From: Actinomycetes bacterium
Lineage (GTDB): Bacteria; Actinomycetota; Acidimicrobiia; Spongiisociales; UBA5794
DNA: 15,426 bases
Assembly: GCA_024275815.1 (NCBI GenBank)
Contig: JAJRYI010000055.1
Location: 1 to 15,426 of the forward strand
Direction of reading: 5' to 3'
The notes beneath the pieces were generated by a model. It was given only the letters and a program-made list of their open reading frames with translations, ran no database searches and was not told the origin of the DNA. This document shows, piece by piece, positions 1 through 6,814 of this stretch; position 1 is the first letter of the stretch, and each line of letters opens with the position of its first letter. A program made the translations under genes and the position numbers.

Positions 1-13
1 CCTCACTTAGGCG

Positions 14-57
14 TCTGGCGTCCCAAACCGCAACATATTGCGTTTCCGGACGCCAGA
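14..57 (-). terminator. Long imperfect stem-loop downstream of the antitoxin gene
   Basis: A perfect 10-bp arm (TCTGGCGTCC at 14-23 with GGACGCCAGA at 48-57) continues inward through a small internal loop. It then pairs AAAC (25-28) with GTTT (42-45) and, after one bulged base, GCAA (30-33) with TTGC (38-41), leaving a 4-base CATA loop. It begins 18 bases past the stop of the minus-strand antitoxin gene, so a terminator is the simplest role. Neither side carries a T run, so it would have to be a U-less terminator; a small palindromic repeat or an RNA-stability element is equally possible. The hairpin is seen directly; the role is inferred. Confidence 0.45.
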
Positions 58-74
58 GTTCAAAGGTCGGGGGG

Positions 75-254
75 TCAGTCGTCGGAGAGGAGGTCCTTGG
101 CCTTGTCGGCTGCCATGTCGATCTTGTCGGTGTGCTCGCCACCGGTCTTGTCGTCGGCGAAATCTGCCGCTGCGTCGATACCTGCTTCGACCTTGTCTTC
201 GTTCCCTTCGACGAGATCTTTCGCCTTGCCGGTCACGTCATCGAGTAGGCCCAT
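75..254 (-). CDS. MT0933/Rv0909-like small antitoxin-family protein
   Basis: This encodes 59 residues, beginning MGLLDDVTGKAKDLVEG and containing the family-typical stretch DKVEAGIDAAADFADDKTGG followed by DKIDMAADKAKDLL. The protein is very hydrophilic, rich in Lys and Asp, and predicted to be almost all amphipathic helix, with no Cys or membrane segment. It resembles the actinobacterial MT0933 (Rv0909) antitoxin family, whose M. tuberculosis member is paired with an SRPBCC-fold toxin, Rv0910. The start is set by GGAAGGAG seven bases before the ATG. It lies 45 bases after dtd on the same strand and may be cotranscribed with it. No toxin gene is visible on either side: upstream is dtd, and the 74 bases downstream hold only a stem-loop before the window ends. 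The toxin may be beyond the left edge, or this may be an orphan. CsbD-like stress proteins look superficially similar but fit less well. Confidence 0.75.
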   Translation of the reverse strand: MGLLDDVTGKAKDLVEGNEDKVEAGIDAAADFADDKTGGEHTDKIDMAADKAKDLLSDD

Positions 255-299
255 CGTGGACTCCTTCCGCGTTCATCGTTCGATTCGATCCATCCCATC

Positions 300-770
300 C
301 TACCCAGCACCCGTGGATGCGATAGCGCCGTCGACCACGTCGACGACGAACGTCACTGGACCCCAGTTCGTGAGGGACACATCCATCATCGCACCGAACC
401 GTCCGGTGTCGATGGGGACTCCCAGACCCCGTACGGTCGCAACCAGATCATCGATGACGTCGGCTGCGTGGTCCGGGCGTGCAGCACCGCTGAACGATGG
501 ACGTCGACCCCTTGCAACATCGCCTGCGAGCGTGAACTGTGAGACCACGAGCACCGACCCCCCGATGTCCACCACCGAGCGGTTCATCTTTCCGTCATCG
601 TCGGGGAAGATCCGCAGGGTCGCCAGCTTGCGTGCCAGGGTCTCGGCATCCCTGCGAGCATCGGTGGGGACGACACCGACGAGGACGACCAGACCCACGT
701 CGATCGCTCCGACAACGTCACCATCGACCGTCACCGTCGCCCCACGTACCCTCTGGATCACCGCTCTCAT
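300..770 (-). CDS. dtd: D-aminoacyl-tRNA deacylase (DTD1 type)
   Basis: This cytosolic proofreading enzyme hydrolyses D-amino acids, and also glycine, mischarged on tRNA, so that they do not enter translation. The 156-residue product starts MRAVIQRVRGATVTVDG, the canonical DTD N-terminus. It carries the two hallmark motifs that build the active site at the dimer interface: SQFTL near residue 88 and the Gly-cisPro motif in NWGPVTF near 137. It is slightly longer than the roughly 145-residue E. coli enzyme. The start is the ATG with GGGAG five bases upstream; an in-frame start 10 codons earlier only adds non-conserved residues. It is divergent from the DUF368 gene across 45 bases and is followed on the same strand by the small antitoxin gene. 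Nothing in the catalytic motifs looks damaged. The family call is secure. Confidence 0.96.
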   Translation of the reverse strand: MRAVIQRVRGATVTVDGDVVGAIDVGLVVLVGVVPTDARRDAETLARKLATLRIFPDDDGKMNRSVVDIGGSVLVVSQFTLAGDVARGRRPSFSGAARPDHAADVIDDLVATVRGLGVPIDTGRFGAMMDVSLTNWGPVTFVVDVVDGAIASTGAG

Positions 771-815
771 GATCGCTCCCTCACTGTCCCGGCGCGCCAA
801 CCTACACTCGTCTCC
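771..815. promoter_or_regulatory. Compact divergent promoter region, dtd / DUF368
   Basis: On the plus strand TACACT (803-808) sits seven bases before the DUF368 ATG at 816. A transcript would therefore start at or next to the start codon, which fits the lack of any Shine-Dalgarno there. On the minus strand TAGGTT (804-799) overlaps the same bases and would give dtd a leader of about 20 bases containing GGGAG (780-776). No convincing -35 box is visible for either. Overlapping -10 elements would make the two transcription directions compete. This is inference from short motifs. Confidence 0.35.
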
Positions 816-1745
816 ATGCTTCGCACTGCGCTCCTTTCGCTCGCTCGCGGATTCACCATGGGCGCAGCCGATATCGTCCCCGGGGTGTCCGGGGGCACGA
901 TCGCCCTGATCTTCGGCATCTACGACCGCCTGATCGCCTCCGTTCGTGCCGGTTCATCCGCTCTGGGTCACCTCATCCGAGGCGACCTCACCGGCACGAG
1001 AAGTTGGCTCGCCAGGATCGACTGGGTGTTCATCCTGCCACTCGGCGGCGGATTGTTGCTCGCCGTCGCCCTCCTCTCCGGCGTTCTCGAGGCCCTTCTC
1101 CTGAACCAGGCGGTACTCATGGCCTCCCTGTTCGTTGGCCTCGTTGCAGGGTCCATCGTCGTGACATGGCAGATGATCCCACGGGTCAACGGGCGCCACG
1201 TCGCGATCATGGTCAGCGTCGCGATCCTCCTCTTCCTCAGTCTCGGACTTCGGTCGGGTACGACCGAGGACGCGGTGTCACAGCTCACGGATCCGGCGTT
1301 GTGGGCGTTCTTCGGCGCAGGGGCTATCGCTATCTGCGCCATGATCCTGCCGGGCATCTCGGGATCGTTCCTCCTCATCCTCCTGGGGATGTACGGACCC
1401 GTGCTCGGCGCCGTCACCGATCGTGACTTCGCCTCACTCGGTGTCTTCATCCTCGGCACGATCGTCGGCCTCGCGCTCTTCTCCCAGGTGCTCTACAGAG
1501 CGCTCCAACTGCACCACGACGCTGTGGTAGCTGCACTGATCGGGCTCATGGCAGGTTCGATGCGCGTGCTGTGGCCGTGGCCCCTCGGTGTCGACTCCAC
1601 GGTGCTCGGTGCACCCGACGGCCAGATCGTTCCAGCCATCATCATCGCTGCCGTCGCCTCCGTGCTCGTCATCGTGGTCGCCCGCGTTGCACAACGTCTC
1701 GAGCGCGCCGATCAAGCGCTCTCCGGGGCGTCGGAACCCCGCTGA
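816..1745 (+). CDS. DUF368 membrane protein, polyprenyl-phosphate translocase family
   Basis: This is a 309-residue polytopic membrane protein with about eight hydrophobic segments. It has the DUF368 signature GAADIVPGVSGGT at residues 16-28 and a diverged second copy, LPGISGS, at 178-184, so the protein is an internal duplication, typical of transporters with two inverted halves. DUF368 proteins have recently been shown to recycle undecaprenyl phosphate, flipping the lipid carrier of cell-wall and surface-polymer synthesis back across the membrane. That role is inferred here from family membership. The start gives the conserved N-terminus, and the upstream bases lack a ribosome-binding site but hold a -10-like TACACT placed for leaderless transcription. 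Its last 34 bases overlap, on the opposite strand, the end of the FlgM-like gene. The C-terminal tail is short and polar. Confidence 0.9.
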   Translation: MLRTALLSLARGFTMGAADIVPGVSGGTIALIFGIYDRLIASVRAGSSALGHLIRGDLTGTRSWLARIDWVFILPLGGGLLLAVALLSGVLEALLLNQAVLMASLFVGLVAGSIVVTWQMIPRVNGRHVAIMVSVAILLFLSLGLRSGTTEDAVSQLTDPALWAFFGAGAIAICAMILPGISGSFLLILLGMYGPVLGAVTDRDFASLGVFILGTIVGLALFSQVLYRALQLHHDAVVAALIGLMAGSMRVLWPWPLGVDSTVLGAPDGQIVPAIIIAAVASVLVIVVARVAQRLERADQALSGASEPR

Positions 1746-1897
1746 TCCTCCCACGCATCCACCGTCACCTCGCCGCTCCAGGCACGACGGATCGCCTCTG
1801 CAACATCCTCGACTCGGGGGCGATACGTGCCGTCGACGATACGCCTCTTGATCTCCTCGACATCGCGCCGACGTCGAGGCTCACCCTGCAACGTCAC
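1712..1897 (-). CDS. FlgM-like (anti-sigma-28) small protein
   Basis: This encodes up to 61 residues. The central stretch VEEIKRRIVDGTYRPRVEDV followed by AEAIRRAW matches the C-terminal sigma-28-binding half of FlgM: a hydrophobic residue, IK, a spaced I, then GTY, then VAEAI. FlgM blocks the flagellar sigma factor FliA/SigD until it is exported. Only the sigma-binding half is present; the usual N-terminal arm is nearly absent. The gene is the third in an operon with an RCK-USP regulator and a CPA2 antiporter. Its GTG start overlaps the antiporter stop as GTGA, implying translational coupling. A TTG at 1891 lies at a better distance from GGAGG (six bases) and would give 59 residues, so the exact start is uncertain. 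No flagellar gene is in the window. The last 34 bases overlap the DUF368 gene antisense. Confidence 0.65.
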   Translation of the reverse strand: MTLQGEPRRRRDVEEIKRRIVDGTYRPRVEDVAEAIRRAWSGEVTVDAWEDQRGSDAPESA

Positions 1898-3126
1898 CCT
1901 CCGAGGGTGTTCGACGGGTCTGGTTCGAGCGGCGGTGAAAGCACCTTGAAGAGCACCGGGGAAAGGATCGCCGTCACCCCGACCAGGAGCACGGCGCCTG
2001 CCGCGAGTCCTTCGTCGATCACTTCGATCGCAACACCGACCTCGGCAAGAGCGATGATCACACTCAGCTGGCCGGCGAGCAGGACCCCTGTGCCGAGACT
2101 GTCCCTCAACGTCAAGCCCCGAAGCATCAGCAGCGGCGAAGGGAGGATCTTCGCACCGATCGCCACGACGATGATCCCGACGGCAGCAGTGAGCACTGCG
2201 GTGTCGGCGAGGGCGTCGAGCGGGAACCGCACCCCAACGGAGATGAAGAAGATGGGGATGAGGAAGCCGTAGGCGAAACCGGAGAGGCGCTCCTCGAGCT
2301 CACCCGAGTCGCGGAACACGAACGCGAAGATGGCGCCCGCCATGAAGGCACCGAGAATCGGGTCCATTCCGAGCGCCAGAGACAGACCTATGAAGACGAA
2401 GAGGAGCGCGAACGAGAATCGGATACCGAGTTCATCGGGGTCGTGGGAGGCGAAGAGACGCTCTGCCTTCTCGGGGTACCACCACGCGAGCCTGCGCATG
2501 AGCCAGAGCGAGACCAGCAAGATGGCCGCGAACAGGGGAACCGCCAGCAACTCGATACCCCATCCACTCTTGACCCAGACGGCGAACACGATGATGCCGG
2601 TCGCCGCGATGAACTCGGCCAGGATCCCTACGACCATGGTGATCTGACCCTGACGCGAGCCGGAACGGTTCGTTGCCCGCAACGCGGGAACGATTATCCC
2701 CACCGATGCCGCCGATACGAGAAGGGTCAGGAAGACGCGCTCGTTGGGCGTCGCGAGATCGAGGAATCCGAACCCGAACCAAGCGAGAACCACGACGATG
2801 CCGTACCCGACCACACCGACGACGATCGGTCCGCGGCCTTCTCGTTCTAGCGACGTGAAGTTGATCTCGAACCCTGCGAGGAACATGAGCAGGAACAGTC
2901 CGAGTTCGGCGAGGACGAGAACGAATCCTTCCGACGTGGACTCTGCTGCGATCATTCCGAGAACCTGCGGGCCGATGAGGAGGCCGAACAGGATCTCGAG
3001 TACGACCGCGGGCAGTCCGATCCGTCTCGCGAGAAGGGGAAGGAGGAACGCTGCGAATCCGATGACGATGAACGTTGTGGCGTTGGGGAGAACGCTCTCG
3101 GTGACCACGGCGATCACGAACGACAT
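1894..3126 (-). CDS. CPA2-family cation:proton antiporter (Kef/NhaP-like)
   Basis: This 410-residue integral membrane protein has about 12 helices and exchanges Na+ or K+ for protons across the cytoplasmic membrane. CPA2 signatures are present in order: LPAVVLEILFGLLIGP (38-53), LGLFLLMFLAGFEI (75-88), the SAASVGIIVPALR helix (138-150) and LGAFMAG in the second half. In the core ion-binding helix, where KefC-type members have LQD, this one reads ILAEFIAATG, putting Glu171 at the usual Asp position. There is no C-terminal RCK domain; the upstream gene supplies it as a separate protein. The ATG used here is one base after the upstream stop (TGACATG) with GGAG in front. An in-frame start 14 codons earlier adds a Cys/Arg-rich stretch unlike the family and was rejected. 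Substrate ion cannot be told from sequence. Confidence 0.92.
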   Translation of the reverse strand: MSFVIAVVTESVLPNATTFIVIGFAAFLLPLLARRIGLPAVVLEILFGLLIGPQVLGMIAAESTSEGFVLVLAELGLFLLMFLAGFEINFTSLEREGRGPIVVGVVGYGIVVVLAWFGFGFLDLATPNERVFLTLLVSAASVGIIVPALRATNRSGSRQGQITMVVGILAEFIAATGIIVFAVWVKSGWGIELLAVPLFAAILLVSLWLMRRLAWWYPEKAERLFASHDPDELGIRFSFALLFVFIGLSLALGMDPILGAFMAGAIFAFVFRDSGELEERLSGFAYGFLIPIFFISVGVRFPLDALADTAVLTAAVGIIVVAIGAKILPSPLLMLRGLTLRDSLGTGVLLAGQLSVIIALAEVGVAIEVIDEGLAAGAVLLVGVTAILSPVLFKVLSPPLEPDPSNTLGG

Positions 3127-3127
3127 G

Positions 3128-4570
3128 TCACTCCGACACCGGCACGAACAGCACCGATCCTTCCCCACGCGCTGCTGCCCACACGGCGATACCCGGGTTG
3201 AAGCGGCTCACGGGGAGCTTCGGCATCGAGACGACGAGCAAAGTGTCCGACCTCGTCACGGAGGAGAGCACCTTGACAGGGTTCCCACGTACGACGTGAC
3301 GTTCGACCTCGACGTCTTGCACCGCAGCCTCACGTCGGAGCCATGCAGTCGCCGCTCGCTTGTCCTTGAGGTCATCGCGTCCCATGAACACCGGGCTGGC
3401 CACCGCAACACCGGTCACCTTGACACCAGCGCGTCTGGCGATGTCGATCGCTGCCCTCCCGGCTACATCACCCGACACCGTGCGTCGCGCGGGAGCGACG
3501 ATCATCGAGAACTTCGCGTCACCCCGGGTCAACAACACCGGGACGTTCGCGTCGGCGAGCCGGTTCAAGATGGATGGAATCTTGGCGAACGGGCGCATCG
3601 CGGAGCGCTCGGGGAGCGTGACGACGATCGTTCCAACGCTCTCTTCCGACGCGATCGAGACGGAAGCACCGAGCAGATCGCTTCCAACCGGCTTGACATC
3701 GATCTCGACACCGAGCGTCTCGGCATCGATCGTGCCGATCAGGCGGGCGAGCTCATCGGCTTCCGCCTGGTTCTTGATCGACTCGGGGTCGCGATGGATG
3801 ACGAGCAACTCAACGGCGTTCGAGTTCCGCACGAAGTACGCCGCTTCCTCGACGGCAGTGGCGCGGTCTCTCTCGTTGCCGAGTGGCACGACGACCTTCC
3901 TACCGAAGTTCAATGGGAACCTCGACACACCTCCGGCAAACGTTCTCACGACCTGGGTGAAGTCCGTCGCTGATCCGACGACCGTCACCTTGTCGCCGGT
4001 CAGGAGCCGCGTGTTGCCGTGGGGAACGACCAGCTTGCCATCTCGCAGGATCGCCGCCACGACCCACAGCTCCGAGTGGATCTCCTTCAGCGCCTTTCCC
4101 TGTACGGGTGAATCCGGGGCGATCTCGAACTCGATTGCTTCGGCGCGACCGTCTGCGAACGTCGTGGAGGCCACCTTGCGAGGTTCCATTGCAACTTCCA
4201 TGCCGCGCGCGGCGAGCCTGGCCGGGCTGATGACATCGACCCCCAACTCGCGGTACTCCTCCATGCGCTCGGGAACCCGAGCGAGGGCGATCACCTGCTC
4301 GACACCGGCATCTCTCGCGAGTCTGGACACTTCGAGGTTGACGTCGTCAGAGCTCGTGGAGGCGATGACTGCAACGGCACCTTCGATCCCGGCTTGCCGC
4401 AACACGACCGAGCTCGATCCATCCCCCAAAACAGTTTCGACATCACGAATCGCGACGATCTCGTCGAAGCGATCCGCGTCCGTATCGACCACGACGACAC
4501 TCCAGCTGTCACCGAGTCGCCTGATGAGTTCGCGGGCGCTTGCACCCACCCCAACCACGACGGCTCTCAC
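3128..4570 (-). CDS. RCK (TrkA-N/TrkA-C) regulator fused to two USP-like domains
   Basis: This is a 480-residue soluble protein, very likely the cytosolic gate of the adjacent antiporter. Residues 1-130 form a Rossmann RCK_N domain: strand VVVGVGASA (GxGxxA instead of GxGxxG), acidic D29 at the end of strand two (the usual NAD(H) ribose contact) and the LGDGSS motif (49-54). Residues 143-212 match RCK_C, a ligand-binding lobe. After a short linker come two repeats of universal-stress-protein type, about 222-350 and 354-480, each opening with a strand such as KVVVPLG or MIVAPAR. Neither keeps the G-x2-G-x9-G[ST] ATP-binding signature. The GTG start has a strong AGGAGG five bases upstream. It overlaps nothing and leaves one base before the antiporter gene, so the two are made together. 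Expected role: nucleotide-sensitive control of cation flux. Confidence 0.88.
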   Translation of the reverse strand: MRAVVVGVGASARELIRRLGDSWSVVVVDTDADRFDEIVAIRDVETVLGDGSSSVVLRQAGIEGAVAVIASTSSDDVNLEVSRLARDAGVEQVIALARVPERMEEYRELGVDVISPARLAARGMEVAMEPRKVASTTFADGRAEAIEFEIAPDSPVQGKALKEIHSELWVVAAILRDGKLVVPHGNTRLLTGDKVTVVGSATDFTQVVRTFAGGVSRFPLNFGRKVVVPLGNERDRATAVEEAAYFVRNSNAVELLVIHRDPESIKNQAEADELARLIGTIDAETLGVEIDVKPVGSDLLGASVSIASEESVGTIVVTLPERSAMRPFAKIPSILNRLADANVPVLLTRGDAKFSMIVAPARRTVSGDVAGRAAIDIARRAGVKVTGVAVASPVFMGRDDLKDKRAATAWLRREAAVQDVEVERHVVRGNPVKVLSSVTRSDTLLVVSMPKLPVSRFNPGIAVWAAARGEGSVLFVPVSE

Positions 4571-4602
4571 CGATCCTCCTGACAGAGACGTGAACAGACA
4601 GC

Positions 4603-4608
4603 ATTATG
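4603..4608 (-). promoter_or_regulatory. Possible -10 box of the RCK-antiporter operon
   Basis: In the 73-base gap between the racemase stop and the RCK-USP start, the minus strand reads CATAAT, a five-of-six match to TATAAT. A transcript from it would have a leader of about 26 bases carrying the AGGAGG ribosome-binding site. No recognisable -35 hexamer lies 16-18 bases upstream. It suggests that the ion-transport genes have their own promoter rather than depending only on readthrough. Confidence 0.35.
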
Positions 4609-4643
4609 CCCGGTTCGGCGCGACATTCGCCCTACCGGCACGG

Positions 4644-5786
4644 TCACATCCAACGAAGCTTCCCCGCGTCGAGCAGTTCATCGACGGCGTCGGCATCCAA
4701 CCCCAGTGAGTTGAGGAACCCGGTCGCCGCATCGGTGTCGAGCGGCCCGATGTTCGCATCGGCATCGAGATGCTCGAACCGGGGAGCGATGGCAGGGACC
4801 TTCCCGGACGGGGCATCTCGCAGCGACCCTCGACCTTTGTTGTGCACATGCCCATCGACCTCGCTGAGGGTCAGGACCGGTGTGACACACGCATCGGTTC
4901 CGTCGAAGATCTCGGTCCACTCGTCGCGCGTGCGTCGGGAGAACACGGTCGACATCTGGTCGACCATCGCGGGCCAGTTGTCCCTGTCGAATCGGTTGCC
5001 GAGTTCGTTCTCCTCGAGCCCCAACCCCGAGAGCAGCTCAGCGTAGAACTGTGGTTCGAGTGCGCCTACGGCCATGTATGCGCCATCAGCGGTCTCGTAG
5101 CATCGGTAGAACGGCGCTCCACCATCGAGGAAGTTCGCCTCTCGCTCCTCCTGCCACACCCCGGCGTTGGCCAGATCACGAATGGGGCCCATCAGCGTGC
5201 CGACACCGTCGACCATCGCAACGTCGAGCACCTGCCCGGTACCCGAGACCGATCGTTCGAACAGTGCTGCCAGGATCCCCGAGACGGCGAACATGCCCCC
5301 GCCTCCGAAGTCACCGACGAGGTTGAGTGGAGGTACCGGCTGGTCACGCGTCCCGATCGCTGCAAGCGCCCCTGCGAGACCGATGTAGTTGATGTCGTGG
5401 CCGGCCATCGACGCATACGTTCCGTGCTGACCCCACCCCGTCATCCTGGTGTAGATCAGTGACGGGTTGCTCTCACACATCGGCTCAGGCCCGATCCCGA
5501 GACGCTCCGCAACACCGGGTCGGAACCCCTCGATGAGGACGTCTGCTGCACCGATCAGCATCGCTGCAACAGCACGATCTTCCTCGACTTTCAGATCCAG
5601 GTACAGCGTTGGACGCTCCCGTCTCCCGATCGACGCCATCGCGTCGGGGAGGGCGTTCGATGCCCCGCTCCGGTCGATGCGCACAACGGCTGCACCGAGA
5701 TCTTCGAGGTAGTTACATGCGAACGGCGCCGGCCCGATCCCCGCGAGTTCCACGACGTGAAGTCCTGTGAGAGGCAGGCGTGTCAC
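4644..5786 (-). CDS. mcr: Alpha-methylacyl-CoA racemase (CaiB/BaiF family III)
   Basis: This enzyme interconverts (2R)- and (2S)-2-methylacyl-CoA, so that branched fatty acid or sterol side chains can enter beta-oxidation, which accepts only the S form. The 380-residue product opens TRLPLTGLHVVELAGIGPAP, the normal family N-terminus. It keeps the catalytic set known from the M. tuberculosis Mcr enzyme at nearly the same numbers: His130 in AGHDINY, Asp159 in LVGDFGGGG and Glu244 in GALEPQFY (126, 156 and 241 in Mcr). This separates it from ordinary family III CoA transferases, which share the fold. The GTG start overlaps the nucleosidase stop as GTGA with GGGGAG just upstream; a further 65 in-frame codons before it are low-complexity Arg/His shadow coding. 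It is the last gene of a three-gene minus-strand string. Confidence 0.88.
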   Translation of the reverse strand: MTRLPLTGLHVVELAGIGPAPFACNYLEDLGAAVVRIDRSGASNALPDAMASIGRRERPTLYLDLKVEEDRAVAAMLIGAADVLIEGFRPGVAERLGIGPEPMCESNPSLIYTRMTGWGQHGTYASMAGHDINYIGLAGALAAIGTRDQPVPPLNLVGDFGGGGMFAVSGILAALFERSVSGTGQVLDVAMVDGVGTLMGPIRDLANAGVWQEEREANFLDGGAPFYRCYETADGAYMAVGALEPQFYAELLSGLGLEENELGNRFDRDNWPAMVDQMSTVFSRRTRDEWTEIFDGTDACVTPVLTLSEVDGHVHNKGRGSLRDAPSGKVPAIAPRFEHLDADANIGPLDTDAATGFLNSLGLDADAVDELLDAGKLRWM

Positions 5787-6712
5787 ATCTCCCCGATTCT
5801 CTCGACGACGAGCGTGAAGAACCGCTCGGCATCGACGTCGGTGATGATGGTCGCGTTCGGTTCCCCGGCCGAGTCCTCGACGTAGGTGTTGCCGATCGTC
5901 TCCTCGTTCGTCGTGTCGATGCGTACGTGATGCGACGATCCCCGAAAGAGGCTGGGGTCTACGAGGTAACCGATGACACAAGGGTCGTGAAGCGGTGCCC
6001 CGGGGAGATCGTACTTGTCGACGTCGTAGATCTCGTAGTACCGGATCATCCCGGCGGCTGCCTCAGCGATCGGCGTGCCGTAGGAGGCAAGTGCCTCGAC
6101 GTGGTGCGGCAACATCAGGGCCTTGTGTGTGACGTCGAGAGGGAAGATGGTCAGTGGAATCCCCGACGTGAACACGATGTGCGCTGCATGGGGGTCGACG
6201 TACGCGTTGAACTCCGCAACGGCCGTCGTGTTGCCCGCCTCGTCGAAAGCACCACCCATCCATACGATCTCACGGATCTTGCCGACGATCGACGGCTCCT
6301 TGGCGATCGCCATGCCGATGTTGGTGAGCGGCCCGATGGGGCACAACGTGACCGATGCATCGGGTGCCTCGAGACACGCGTCGATGATGTGATCGACGCC
6401 GTGCGTCGAGCGAACCCCGACCGAGGCCGGTGGCAGCACCGCTCCGTCGACACCCGTCGGTCCGTGCACGTACTCTGCAGTGACGAGGTCTCGAAGAAGT
6501 GGCCGTTCACACCCCCGGTAGACGGGAACGTCCTCGCGCCCGGCGAGAGCAAGAAGCCCGAGCGAGTTCTCCGTCACGAGTGGTTGGGGTACGTTTCCGG
6601 CGACCGATGTGATCGCTGTCACCTCGAGTTCGGGTGAAGCCAAAGCGAGAAGGATCGCGATGGCGTCGTCCTGGCCGGGATCTGTGTCGATGAGTATCGG
6701 TCGTACGTTCAT
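5783..6712 (-). CDS. Inosine/uridine-type nucleoside hydrolase
   Basis: This cleaves the N-glycosidic bond of ribonucleosides to base plus ribose, a salvage or catabolic step. The 309-residue protein has the IUNH signature DTDPGQDDA, with Asp11, Asp15 and Asp16 as Ca2+ and catalytic ligands. It also has EFN (Glu167, Asn169) for ribose and His242-Asp243 in LHDPCVIG, all within a residue or so of the Crithidia enzyme. Base preference cannot be read from the sequence. The ATG at 6712 gives the family N-terminus (MNVRPILIDTDPG). A GTG at 6799 would add 29 acidic, His-rich residues and close the gap to the upstream gene to 15 bases, but neither start has a good ribosome-binding site. The stop overlaps the racemase start by three bases. 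The pairing with a racemase has no obvious biochemical link. Confidence 0.92.
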   Translation of the reverse strand: MNVRPILIDTDPGQDDAIAILLALASPELEVTAITSVAGNVPQPLVTENSLGLLALAGREDVPVYRGCERPLLRDLVTAEYVHGPTGVDGAVLPPASVGVRSTHGVDHIIDACLEAPDASVTLCPIGPLTNIGMAIAKEPSIVGKIREIVWMGGAFDEAGNTTAVAEFNAYVDPHAAHIVFTSGIPLTIFPLDVTHKALMLPHHVEALASYGTPIAEAAAGMIRYYEIYDVDKYDLPGAPLHDPCVIGYLVDPSLFRGSSHHVRIDTTNEETIGNTYVEDSAGEPNATIITDVDAERFFTLVVERIGEM

Positions 6713-6814
6713 GGCTCGTGGTGCGTCGCTTTCGTGGGAGTGGGCTTCGGCTCCATCATGCCCCTCGTCGATCTCCTGTGCGAACGAGTCCGATGACACG
6801 AGATCGAGCAGCGT

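Noticed and set aside
255..302. Alternative-sigma (stress) promoter for the antitoxin gene
   Set aside because: TAGGAT overlapping the dtd stop looks like a -10, but no matching -35 of any sigma class was found, and readthrough from dtd is sufficient.
97..909. 270-codon plus-strand frame across the antitoxin, dtd and DUF368 start
   Set aside because: It is antisense to dtd and the antitoxin, runs into the DUF368 start in another frame, and has no recognisable domain.
2744..4709. Long plus-strand open frames of 409 and 449 codons opposite the antiporter and RCK genes
   Set aside because: They are antisense shadows of well-supported genes in GC-rich DNA. Their proteins are low-complexity (Arg/Ser/Thr-rich) with no family resemblance and no ribosome-binding sites.
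5787..5981. 65-codon N-terminal extension of the racemase
   Set aside because: The residues are His/Arg-rich shadow coding of the nucleosidase gene. The GTG at 5786 gives the exact family N-terminus and a GTGA overlap.
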